From an uncultured Propionibacteriaceae bacterium (GTDB taxonomy: Bacteria; Actinomycetota; Actinomycetes; Propionibacteriales; Propionibacteriaceae), in contig CALKHV010000175.1 in NCBI GenBank assembly GCA_937988865.1, forward strand, positions 1 to 32,394: DNA of 32,394 nucleotides. Reading direction: 5' to 3'. Made by a program: the position numbers and the translations under genes. Shown piece by piece: positions 7,156-14,951 of the stretch; within the stretch, counting starts at the first letter, position 1, and each line of letters opens with the position of its first letter. The notes under the pieces are model-generated. The model saw only the letters and a program-made list of their open reading frames with translations, had not been told where the DNA came from and did not search any database.

Positions 7156-8529
7156 TCAGACACCGCGTTCGGCGGGGACGCGTCCCTGATCGACGGCCGC
7201 GACCAACGCAGCGTAGTCAGCCTCGGCCTGATCGGCGTAGCGAGCCGCCCACTGCGCGAGAGGCTCGGCGAGGGCGTCCGAGCGTCCGATGTAGCCGCCC
7301 ACGACCGCCGCGTTGGGCGACTGGACGTGCGCACGGGCGAGGAGCCACGCGCACAGCCGCGCATAGTCGGTGAACTGACGCGAGTCGAGGGTGGCCAGAT
7401 CGACCGAACCCTTCATGTCGCGGAACTGCCGCCAGTAGTAGTCAACGCGCCGATGATGGCCCGCGAAGGTGATCCATCCGAGGAAGTGATCGCTCGCGGC
7501 CTGGAGTATCCGCTGGACGGCCACCACCCGCTGCCCCTGGCTGTGACCATCGGGCAGGGGGACGCCCGGGGGGAGCCTGTCGGGCATTCCGCCGAAGCTC
7601 GCGAGCACCGATCGGTCGGCCTCCTTCGCCTGCAGGATGAGTGGCTCGTCGTTGGGGCCCTCGAGATAGGCCAGGTAGGCACGCGTCCCGACGCTTCCCA
7701 CCCCGACGACACGGTGCACGGCGTCCTGCAGTTCGAACTGCGACAGGAGCAGGGCGGTGTGGTGGGGCAGCGTCTCGTGGTACTGCCGGAACGCCTCGCC
7801 CAGTTGCTCGGACGTCGCTCCGATCACGTGGGTGGTGATCGGCGGTTGCTCGATGATCCGGCGAGCCCCGCGTTCGCCGGTCGTGACGAGCCGCTGCACC
7901 ACCTGTTCCGAGGTGCGCCGCCGCGCCCTGCTCTCGGCCCTGGCAATGTCCTTCAGGTGTCGGGGCTTCGCCATCTCCTGCAGCATCGCAGTGTCAACCC
8001 GGACGTAACTGCGCTCCAGCACGGTGAGTTCGAGCATGGACGCGAAGCGGTCCACATAGGACGCCACCGCCGAACGCACCATCTCACCGCACGTGGTTTC
8101 GCTGAACCCGTTCGCGCGTCCCCCGATGTGGACGCTGGCGGCGAGTCGCTTGAGGTCCCACTCCCACGGCGCGTAGCCGCCCTCGTCGAAGTCGTTCAGG
8201 TCGAACAGCAGGGCACGCTCGGGGGACGCGTAGAGCCCGAAGTTCGACACGTGGGCGTCGCCGCACGAGACGACCAGGATGTCGCTGTGGTCGTTGCGTC
8301 CGAGGTCGTGCGCCATCAGCGCGGCGCTGCCGCGGTAGAAGGCGAAGGGTGACTCGAGCATGCGTCCGAACCTGACCGGCACCAGCTCCGGCACACGCGT
8401 CGCGTTCTGTCGGTCGAGAAGGTCGACCGCATCGCGGTCGGGGGCGACGAACCGGCCCTGAACCTTCCGTGGCAGCCGGTCACGCACCGACTTCCCGAGC
8501 GTCCGCGCCTCGCGCTGAGTCATCACCAT
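7156..8529 (-). CDS. DUF2252 family protein
   Basis: A 457-residue cytosolic protein of the uncharacterised DUF2252 family. The hallmark block is clear: PFAFYRGSAALMAHD, then CGDAHVSNFGLYASP, LLFDLNDFDEGGYAPWEWDLKR, and later a QLRDMKGS-like QFRDMKGSVDL. The GDxHxxN and DxNDFD pattern recalls the catalytic and metal loops of kinase-like aminoglycoside phosphotransferase folds. That resemblance is an inference and the reaction is unknown. No signal peptide or membrane segment is seen. ATG 8529 and ATG 8523 are both possible starts and neither has a good ribosome site. It is divergent from the hydrolase gene at 8611 and its 3' end abuts the K+ channel gene. Confidence 0.85.
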   Translation of the reverse strand: MVMTQREARTLGKSVRDRLPRKVQGRFVAPDRDAVDLLDRQNATRVPELVPVRFGRMLESPFAFYRGSAALMAHDLGRNDHSDILVVSCGDAHVSNFGLYASPERALLFDLNDFDEGGYAPWEWDLKRLAASVHIGGRANGFSETTCGEMVRSAVASYVDRFASMLELTVLERSYVRVDTAMLQEMAKPRHLKDIARAESRARRRTSEQVVQRLVTTGERGARRIIEQPPITTHVIGATSEQLGEAFRQYHETLPHHTALLLSQFELQDAVHRVVGVGSVGTRAYLAYLEGPNDEPLILQAKEADRSVLASFGGMPDRLPPGVPLPDGHSQGQRVVAVQRILQAASDHFLGWITFAGHHRRVDYYWRQFRDMKGSVDLATLDSRQFTDYARLCAWLLARAHVQSPNAAVVGGYIGRSDALAEPLAQWAARYADQAEADYAALVAAVDQGRVPAERGV

Positions 8530-8598
8530 CCGGTCAGCGTAGGGCTCGTGCAAGGTCTACGTGCCCACGCGAGCGACGGGGCGCCTGCCGGAGTTGGC

Positions 8599-8604
8599 TA
8601 GGCT
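8599..8604 (+). promoter_or_regulatory. -10 box of a leaderless promoter (hydrolase operon)
   Basis: TAGGCT is followed by exactly six bases and then ATG 8611, and no Shine-Dalgarno is present. This is the usual spacing of actinobacterial leaderless transcripts that start on the initiation codon. No convincing -35 is visible. Confidence 0.55.
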
Positions 8605-8610
8605 CAGATC

Positions 8611-9417
8611 ATGTCGCGCCACGAGTCCCGGGATGAGATCACCTATCGCGACAAGTACGTCGGGAACGTCGTCTACCACACCAGCCGCTACGGCCACGGG
8701 GACGCGTCCATGGTCGTCTACCACTTCCCCTGCCTGGGCGAACGGTCCGGACCCGACTTCGTGCTCGTCCACGGCATCGGGGTCTCTGCCAAGTCCTACG
8801 CCCCGACAGCCGTCGAACTCGGCGAGCACGGGGACGTCTACCTCGTCGACCTTCCCGGCTATGGACGCTCCCCGCGTCCCGACGTCGACATGACCATCGC
8901 CAACCACGCCCAGGTGCTCGGCGACTTCCTCGCCGAACGCAAGCTCGACCACCCCGTCGTCGTGGGTCACTCCATGGGGACGCAGGTCGTCGTCGAGCTG
9001 GCCCTCAGCTTCCCCGAGGAGGTCGACCACATCGTCCTGATCGCCCCCGTGGTCGCCCCCGAAGCACGGCGCCTTCCGATCGTGTCGCGGCTCCTCCTGC
9101 AGAACGGGCTCCGCGAACCACCGGCCGTGACCGTGATGGCCATGTACGACTACTTCTTCCGGGCCGGCATCCCGTACATGATCCAGCAGACCCCGCACCT
9201 CCTCGACAACCGCATGGAGGAGTCGGCAGCGAAGATCACCGCCAAGACCCTGGTCATCTGCGGTGAGGCCGATCCGATCGTCCCGCTCGACTGGGGACGC
9301 CACCTCGCGGACGCGTTCGCCCACGGGTGGTTCGTCAGCGTCCCGGGCCCGCACGCCACGATGTTCGCCGCCCCGAAACTCATCGCGCAGCACATCGCCG
9401 ACCATGCCTACCGCTGA
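8611..9417 (+). CDS. Alpha/beta hydrolase
   Basis: A 268-residue alpha/beta hydrolase fold enzyme, probably an esterase or lipase-like hydrolase. The oxyanion region LVHGIGVSAKSY is followed by LVDLPGYGRSP and the nucleophile elbow VGHSMGTQ (Ser). The acid is likely in GEADPIVPLDWG and the histidine in VPGPHATMF, so the catalytic triad appears complete. No signal peptide is evident. Start ATG 8611 has a leaderless-type promoter. Its 3' end overlaps the next hydrolase gene by 14 bases in another frame, which implies translational coupling. The substrate cannot be read from the sequence. Confidence 0.88.
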   Translation: MSRHESRDEITYRDKYVGNVVYHTSRYGHGDASMVVYHFPCLGERSGPDFVLVHGIGVSAKSYAPTAVELGEHGDVYLVDLPGYGRSPRPDVDMTIANHAQVLGDFLAERKLDHPVVVGHSMGTQVVVELALSFPEEVDHIVLIAPVVAPEARRLPIVSRLLLQNGLREPPAVTVMAMYDYFFRAGIPYMIQQTPHLLDNRMEESAAKITAKTLVICGEADPIVPLDWGRHLADAFAHGWFVSVPGPHATMFAAPKLIAQHIADHAYR

Positions 9418-10108
9418 CCCGGCACGCCGTTGGCTCCCGCGCGTCCACGAGGTCGCGCGCCGCGGGCACTACTGGACGCGCGACTACGTGTACGCCGCCG
9501 GCCGACTCTCGCGCACCCCCCTCGATCGACGCATCGCCGCCCGGTACACCACGGGCGCGCTGGCCCCGGTGGTCATCCTTCCCGGCGTGGTCGAACCCTG
9601 GACGATGCTCCTGCCCGTGGTCGCGGCACTCCACGCCGCCGGACATCCGGTCCACGTCATTCCCGAACTCTCACTCAACCTCGCCACCTTCGCCGACTCC
9701 GCTGCCCTGGTCACGCGGACGATCCAGGACCGGCGCCTGTCGGGCGTCATCCTCGTCGCCCACAGCAAGGGGGGGCTGATCGGCAAGCGGATCCTCCTCG
9801 ACGACACCGACGGACGCATCGACCGGCTGATCGCCATCGCCACGCCCTTCCACGGCTCGGGCCTGGCACGGTTCGTCCCCTCCAGGCCGATCCGGGCCCT
9901 GCGTCCCAACGAACCGACCATCCTCGACATGGCAGCGAACGCCCACGTCAACGCGAGGATCACGTCGATCTACCCCGGTTTCGACCCCCACATCCCCGAG
10001 AGCTCGAGGCTGGACGGTGCCACGAACGTCGAGGTGCGGGCGATGGGGCACTTCCGCGTCCTCAAGGACCCGGACGTTCTCGCTGCGGTGCTCGCCGCCG
10101 TCCGCTGA
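9404..10108 (+). CDS. Lipase-like alpha/beta hydrolase
   Basis: A 234-residue protein with a lipase-type core: VVILPGVVEPWTML near the N-terminus, the nucleophile motif VAHSKGGLIGKR (Ser), then IAIATPFHGSGLARF. A probable catalytic histidine lies in AMGHFRVLKDPDV. The HSKGG and TPFHGS blocks are typical of triacylglycerol-lipase/PGAP1-like esterases. No export signal is visible. ATG 9404 sits inside the 3' end of the preceding hydrolase gene, so the pair is one operon; an upstream extension to 9263 is only the shadow of that gene. The joint substrate is unknown, and a lipid or ester is an inference. Confidence 0.82.
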   Translation: MPTADPARRWLPRVHEVARRGHYWTRDYVYAAGRLSRTPLDRRIAARYTTGALAPVVILPGVVEPWTMLLPVVAALHAAGHPVHVIPELSLNLATFADSAALVTRTIQDRRLSGVILVAHSKGGLIGKRILLDDTDGRIDRLIAIATPFHGSGLARFVPSRPIRALRPNEPTILDMAANAHVNARITSIYPGFDPHIPESSRLDGATNVEVRAMGHFRVLKDPDVLAAVLAAVR

Positions 10109-10124
10109 GTCCGGCCAGCGCCAG

Positions 10125-11921
10125 CTACACCGCCGCGACCGTCCCGCTCCCGTCCAGTCGGTTACCCAGCGCCGAGCCCGCGAGGATGCCCAGCATGATC
10201 GCCACCATGGTGGATGCGGTCGTCGACAGGGTGGTGAGCCCGGCCGAGTCCCCGTCGAGGATGCCGGTCACCCCCACGAGCCCCAGCGAGCCGGGCACCA
10301 GCATCCAGAAGGCCGGCAGGAAGGACGCGAAGGCCGCAGGCCCCTTGGGCTGCTTCGCCACCAGATAGGCGACGGGGGTCATCACGAACGCGCCGATCAT
10401 CGCCGAGAGGACCCCGCCGAAGAACACGTCCCCCAGGACCTGCCCCCCGTAGGCGACGTAGAGCACGAGCAGTATCCATCCGATCGAGGCGGGCCTGCCG
10501 CCCTGGTAGATGACGATCCCGATGCCGAAGATCGCCACCGCGAGCCACGGACCGATCGGCCCGATCGGCGTCTGGGCCTCACCGAAGGCAAGTTCAGGCA
10601 CACCCGCCAGACCGGCTCCCGCGACGACGCCGGCGGCCAGCAGCATGAGTTGCATCGTCCCGGCGGCGAGGCGTCCAGCGCCTGCCATCATCTGGCCCGT
10701 GGCCAACTCGATCACACCCGTCGTCAACAGCCCGCCCGGCAGGAGGATGACGATGGGCGCGATGAGGGCCGCGAGGACGCCGGGATCGAAGCCGAGTTGG
10801 GTCAGCGTGAACACGGTCACGGAGACGAAGAACGACAATCCCACGGTGACCAGCGCCTGGTATTGGCGCTGGATGTCGACCGTGACCATGAGGATCGTTC
10901 CGACGATCGCGCCGAGGAGCGCCGCCACTCCCACGCCGACCCACGAGCCACCCAGCAGCACGGAGAGACCGGCGGACAGCACGGAGTAGGCGACCACCCG
11001 TTGCAGCTTCGAGTACGGCGACGGCATCTCGCGCATGGCTGCGATCCCGGCCGTGATCACGCCCCCCTCGGCCGGACGCGCGCGCGCTGCCCGGATCACG
11101 TCGTCAAGGGCGTCGATCTGGTCGAGTCGGAGCGGCCGGTACCCGCTTGACACCACGCCGGTGCGCACCTCGCTGACCCCCCTGGCCGAGATCAGCAGCG
11201 CGGTCGGGAAGACGACGATCTCTGTCGCCGGGTAACCGTTGACCCGGGCGATGTCGACGAGGGCGGAGTGGACGCCGGTGACCGAATAGCCGGCGTCGAT
11301 CATGGCCTCGCCCACCGCCTCGAGAGTGGCCAGTCCCGCGGCCGTCCCCACACGAGCATCCAGGCTCGGCTGGGCCGGCGGTGCGAGGACGGGCTCGGCC
11401 ACGTCCGGCCGACGCGACAGCAGGACGACCAGCGCGGCGCTCGCGATCAGGACCAGCACCGCGATGATCCACGACGTGGGATCCTCGCCGGCGATCCACC
11501 ACGCGGGCGGCTCACCTTCGAGAACGGCCGAGCCCGGCTGGCTGGCCGAGGTGGTGGGCTCGACCTCACTCGTGGACGCCGTGGGCGTCGCGGTGGGGGC
11601 AGCGCTCGAGGGAACCGGGGAGTCGCTCGTCGGGGCGGGCGTGGTCACGACCGACGCGTCCGGGGTGGATGGTGCCGACGTCACCGGGGTGTCCGTGGCC
11701 GTGGCATCCACCGTCGGGGTGGGCACGTCGGTCGGCAGGACCGTGGCAGTCTCGACGGGAGTCGGCACGACGGTCTCGGCGAAGGCGGGTCCCGTCCAGA
11801 CGACGCTGCACACGGCCACCAGCAGCGGGACCAGCACCCCCACCCGGACGCCCGCACGGGCGGCCCGCGTCCACGGTGTCGATCCCGAGCACCCACTCAA
11901 CCCGGACGTTTCAATCCTCAT
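10125..11921 (-). CDS. Threonine/serine exporter (ThrE family) with a Thr/Pro-rich N-terminal extension
   Basis: A 598-residue integral membrane protein. Residues 1-49 look like a signal peptide ending near PAFAETV. Residues ~50-132 are low-complexity Thr/Pro/Ser/Val (PTPVETATVLPTDVPTPT and similar). One membrane helix follows (SWIIAVLVLIASAALVVLL, ~148-168), then the DUF1212-type ThrE domain with GYSVTGVHSAL and PSPYSKLQRV, and about ten hydrophobic helices forming both ThrE halves. Known ThrE proteins export L-threonine and L-serine, but this substrate assignment is by family only. Start ATG 11921 has CAGAAT six bases upstream, a near-leaderless arrangement, and no good ribosome site. The gene is convergent with the lipase and has no operon partner. 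Confidence 0.88.
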   Translation of the reverse strand: MRIETSGLSGCSGSTPWTRAARAGVRVGVLVPLLVAVCSVVWTGPAFAETVVPTPVETATVLPTDVPTPTVDATATDTPVTSAPSTPDASVVTTPAPTSDSPVPSSAAPTATPTASTSEVEPTTSASQPGSAVLEGEPPAWWIAGEDPTSWIIAVLVLIASAALVVLLSRRPDVAEPVLAPPAQPSLDARVGTAAGLATLEAVGEAMIDAGYSVTGVHSALVDIARVNGYPATEIVVFPTALLISARGVSEVRTGVVSSGYRPLRLDQIDALDDVIRAARARPAEGGVITAGIAAMREMPSPYSKLQRVVAYSVLSAGLSVLLGGSWVGVGVAALLGAIVGTILMVTVDIQRQYQALVTVGLSFFVSVTVFTLTQLGFDPGVLAALIAPIVILLPGGLLTTGVIELATGQMMAGAGRLAAGTMQLMLLAAGVVAGAGLAGVPELAFGEAQTPIGPIGPWLAVAIFGIGIVIYQGGRPASIGWILLVLYVAYGGQVLGDVFFGGVLSAMIGAFVMTPVAYLVAKQPKGPAAFASFLPAFWMLVPGSLGLVGVTGILDGDSAGLTTLSTTASTMVAIMLGILAGSALGNRLDGSGTVAAV

Positions 11922-11993
11922 GGGTTGATTCTGCCCGCTGTTGACCGGCCGCCGACACGACGGCGCCGCTGTGGGCGCACCGTGGACCCGGTG

Positions 11994-12647
11994 TCAGTCC
12001 TCCGCCAGCACCACCCACAGTCGGCGGGGACCGTGCACGCCCTCGACGCGGCTGAGTTCGATGTCACTGGTGGCCGAGCCACCGCTCAGCCACGTCACCG
12101 GACGCCGCGCCCTCATGGCGGGAGCGAGTCGGGCGATCCCCTCGGGAACGTCGCTGACCACCTGGTCGGCGCGTACGACGCACACGTGCGCGTCCGGGAG
12201 GAGGCTGAGCGCCCGACGACCCTGGTCGGTGTGGTGGTCGAGGGCGATCGTCCCCGAGTCGGCCATGGCAACGGCGGACGCGGTGACGACCGCGTCGATG
12301 TCGTTGAGTTCGGCGTGGGTCAGCGGGGGTTCGTCGGCGAACAGCCGGACGCCGGCGGCCGATGCCGCCTCTGCCCAGGCCGCAGGAACGCCGGGAGGCA
12401 TGACCGCGCTGTGCACACCGAGCGTGGTCAGGGCGTCGGCGATCGCCCGGGGCACCTGGTCGGACGGCACCCGCACGACCACGGCCCGGTAGTCCTCCAC
12501 CTTCTCGACGAAGTCCGCCAGGACGTCCGGGGTGGCCAACGGCTGCCCGTAGGCCCACGTCACCGGCACGTCGAGGGCCGGATCCTTCTCGGTCACATCA
12601 CGGGTGGCGGCACGAACCCGGCCGAGGATGTCTTCTCGCGCGCTCAT
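11994..12647 (-). CDS. lutC: Lactate utilization protein LutC
   Basis: A 217-residue LUD-domain protein, the third subunit of the LutABC L-lactate-oxidising iron-sulfur complex. The start MSAREDILGRVRAA is typical. The C-terminal block VTASAVAMADSGTIALDH and the SGGSATSDIELSRVEGVHGPR ending are LUD/YkgG hallmarks; the latter matches the conserved ATSDIE...VxGxHGP motif. ATG 12647 has a strong GAAAGGAG site and overlaps the lutB stop codon in TGATG, which indicates translational coupling. It is the last gene of lctP-lutA-lutB-lutC. Confidence 0.94.
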   Translation of the reverse strand: MSAREDILGRVRAATRDVTEKDPALDVPVTWAYGQPLATPDVLADFVEKVEDYRAVVVRVPSDQVPRAIADALTTLGVHSAVMPPGVPAAWAEAASAAGVRLFADEPPLTHAELNDIDAVVTASAVAMADSGTIALDHHTDQGRRALSLLPDAHVCVVRADQVVSDVPEGIARLAPAMRARRPVTWLSGGSATSDIELSRVEGVHGPRRLWVVLAED

Positions 12648-14137
12648 CACGACTCCTTTCGCTCTTGTTCGTGCTTCTTCCACCACTGACGGAAGGTCTC
12701 CGTCGGCGGCGCGTCCACGTCGCGGGCGCGAAGCCAGCGTCCGGCGAGTGGCACAGGCATGGGGCCCAGCGGCCGATCACCGAGCACCCGGCCGGCAGCC
12801 CGGGTCGCCAGTTGGGCCTTCTCCAGGTGCTTGCCGTCGGACAGCACCCAGGCGGCGGTCTTCATGATCCCCTGCTCCACCGTGGGGTGCTTCGCCGTCT
12901 TGTGCTCGACGGCCAGGTGACGGAGGTGGACGAGGATGTCGGTGAAGGGGATCCGCACGGGGCAGACGTCGTTGCAGGCCCCACACAGAGTGGACGCGAA
13001 GGGCAGCGCCCGGTCACGCTCGCTCCCCATCCCGTGCAGTTGCGGGTTGAGGATGGCACCGATCGGGCCCGGGTACGGCGAGCCGTAGGCGTGACCGCCG
13101 ACCCGCTCGTAGACGGGGCAGATGTTCAGGCAGGCCGAACACCGGATGCACCGCAGTGCCGCGCGTCCCGTCGGGTCGGACAACACCCTGGTGCGGCCGT
13201 TGTCGAGCAGGATGACGTGCAGGTCCTGGGGGCCGTCCCCGGGCGTCACACCCGACCACATCGAGGTGTAGGGGTTCATGCGCTCACCGGTGGACGACCG
13301 GGGCAGCAGCTTGAGGAAGACCTCCAGGTCTTCGACGGTCGGCAACACCTTCTCGATGCCGACGATCGACACGAGCGTCTCGGGCAGGGTCAGGCACATC
13401 CGGCCGTTGCCCTCCGACTCGACGATGACGAGGGTCCCGGTGTCAGCCACGATGAAGTTGCCCCCCGAGACCGCCATCTTCGCCCGCAGGAACTTGGCAC
13501 GCAGGTGGGCCCGCGCGGCCTGGGTGAGCTCGTGGGGGTCGTCCGAGATGCCCTCGGGCGCCGGGGTGCCGTAACGGCCCATCTCCTCGACGAAGATCTC
13601 GCGCACCTCGGACCGGTTGCGGTGGATCGCCGGGACGAGGATGTGGCTCGGCAGGTCGTGGCCCAACTGGACGATCAACTCGGCGAGGTCGGTCTCCCAG
13701 GCAGCGATGCCGCGCTTCTCGAGGTACTCGTTGAGGTCGAGTTCCTGCGTCACCATCGACTTGATCTTGACGACTTCGTCCACACCCTTGGCGACGGCGA
13801 TGTCGGCCACAATCGCATTGGCCTCGTCGGCCGTGCTCGCCCAGTGGACGGTGACACCGGCCTCCGTCAACGTGCGCTCGGCTTCGACGAGGTACTCGTC
13901 GAGGTGGCGTGCCACGCGGTCCTTGATCGCCGCAGCAGCCGTGCGGAGGTCCTCCCAGTTGGGAACTTCGGACGCGCGATCGAGGCGCTTGGCGCGAATG
14001 GTCCCCGTCGCGTGACGCAGGTTCTTGCGCTGCTCGGTGAGTTGCAGTTCGATCTTCGCCGCCTTGGGGAAGACGGGATAGGTCTCCCAGGCGGCAGGGG
14101 GCGGCGCGGGAGTGCGGCGCTCGGCACCGGTGCTCAT
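12647..14137 (-). CDS. lutB: Lactate utilization iron-sulfur protein LutB
   Basis: A 496-residue cytosolic ferredoxin-like subunit of the L-lactate oxidation complex. The N-terminal half is a LUD domain (VVKIKSMVTQELDLNEYLE, GGNFIVADTGTLVIVESEGNG). The C-terminal part carries two 4Fe-4S sites, CIRCSACLNICPVYERVGG and CGACNDVCPVRIP, and ends in a short LutB C-terminal tail. ATG 14137 is used because its ATGA overlaps the lutA stop and the family N-terminus fits; the frame extending to 14359 is a shadow within lutA. The stop overlaps lutC. Expression should follow the lactate-responsive promoter upstream of lctP. Confidence 0.95.
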   Translation of the reverse strand: MSTGAERRTPAPPPAAWETYPVFPKAAKIELQLTEQRKNLRHATGTIRAKRLDRASEVPNWEDLRTAAAAIKDRVARHLDEYLVEAERTLTEAGVTVHWASTADEANAIVADIAVAKGVDEVVKIKSMVTQELDLNEYLEKRGIAAWETDLAELIVQLGHDLPSHILVPAIHRNRSEVREIFVEEMGRYGTPAPEGISDDPHELTQAARAHLRAKFLRAKMAVSGGNFIVADTGTLVIVESEGNGRMCLTLPETLVSIVGIEKVLPTVEDLEVFLKLLPRSSTGERMNPYTSMWSGVTPGDGPQDLHVILLDNGRTRVLSDPTGRAALRCIRCSACLNICPVYERVGGHAYGSPYPGPIGAILNPQLHGMGSERDRALPFASTLCGACNDVCPVRIPFTDILVHLRHLAVEHKTAKHPTVEQGIMKTAAWVLSDGKHLEKAQLATRAAGRVLGDRPLGPMPVPLAGRWLRARDVDAPPTETFRQWWKKHEQERKES

Positions 14138-14925
14138 GAGGCGTCCTTTTCGGTCATGGCGAGAACCTCGGCCAGGTGGATGGTGGTGATGCCCGACCGC
14201 TGCCGGTCGAGGATGCCACCGATGTTGAGCAGGCAGGCGTTGTCGGCCCCGATGAGGTATTCGCAGTTGGTCGACCGCACGTGTCGTGCCTTGTCGGACG
14301 CCATCGCGACCGAGACGTCCGGGTTCTTCAGCGAGAAGGTTCCACCGAAGCCGCAGCACTCATCGGCGTGGGGAAGGGTCACCAGGTCGATCCCGCGAAC
14401 CGCCTCCAGCAGCCGGTAGGGGCGGTCCCCGATCTTCGCGAGCCTCACGGAGTGGCACGACGGGTGGTAGGTGACGCGGTGCGGGAAGTAGGCCCCCACA
14501 TCGACGACCCCGAGCACGTCGACCAGGAACTCGCTGAGTTCGTAGCTGCGTCCGACGACCTCGGTCGAGACCTTCTCGAGGCCTGCGTCCCCCGCGTGTC
14601 GGGCCAGCATGGGGTGCTGGTGACGCACCGAGGCGATGCACGAGCCGGACGGCGCCACGATGTAGTCGTAGTCACTGAACGCCTTGACGTACGACGTGAC
14701 GGTTCCGAGGGCTTCAGTGAAGTACCCGGTGTTGGTGAGGATCTGCCCGCAGCAGGTCTGGGCGCGGGGGAATTCGACCGTGCAGCCGAGGCGTTCGAGC
14801 AGCTTCACGGTCGCCGCCGGCGCGCCGGGCATCATCGTGTCGTTGATGCAGGTCGCGAACAGTGCCACCCGCTTCCCGAGACCGGGGGTGCCGACCGTGG
14901 GCGGAGCGGCGGTGGGGACAGTCAT
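14134..14925 (-). CDS. lutA: Lactate utilization protein LutA
   Basis: A 263-residue cysteine-rich (CCG-domain) subunit of the LutABC complex, related to GlpC and glycolate oxidase GlcF. Two CCG motifs are present, FPRAQTCCGQILTNTGY and ADECCGFGGTFSLKNPDVS, plus ATCINDTMMP near the N-terminus. These bind an iron-sulfur cluster in relatives. ATG 14925 has an AAGGAG site seven bases upstream. The gene follows lctP by 26 bp and overlaps lutB by four bases (ATGA). Confidence 0.95.
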   Translation of the reverse strand: MTVPTAAPPTVGTPGLGKRVALFATCINDTMMPGAPAATVKLLERLGCTVEFPRAQTCCGQILTNTGYFTEALGTVTSYVKAFSDYDYIVAPSGSCIASVRHQHPMLARHAGDAGLEKVSTEVVGRSYELSEFLVDVLGVVDVGAYFPHRVTYHPSCHSVRLAKIGDRPYRLLEAVRGIDLVTLPHADECCGFGGTFSLKNPDVSVAMASDKARHVRSTNCEYLIGADNACLLNIGGILDRQRSGITTIHLAEVLAMTEKDAS

Positions 14926-14951
14926 GCTGATCTCCTTCGTGGGACGGACGC

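Noticed and set aside
12665..14419. 584-codon plus-strand open frame opposite lutB
   Set aside because: Antisense shadow. LutB on the minus strand has intact iron-sulfur motifs and coupled starts and stops.
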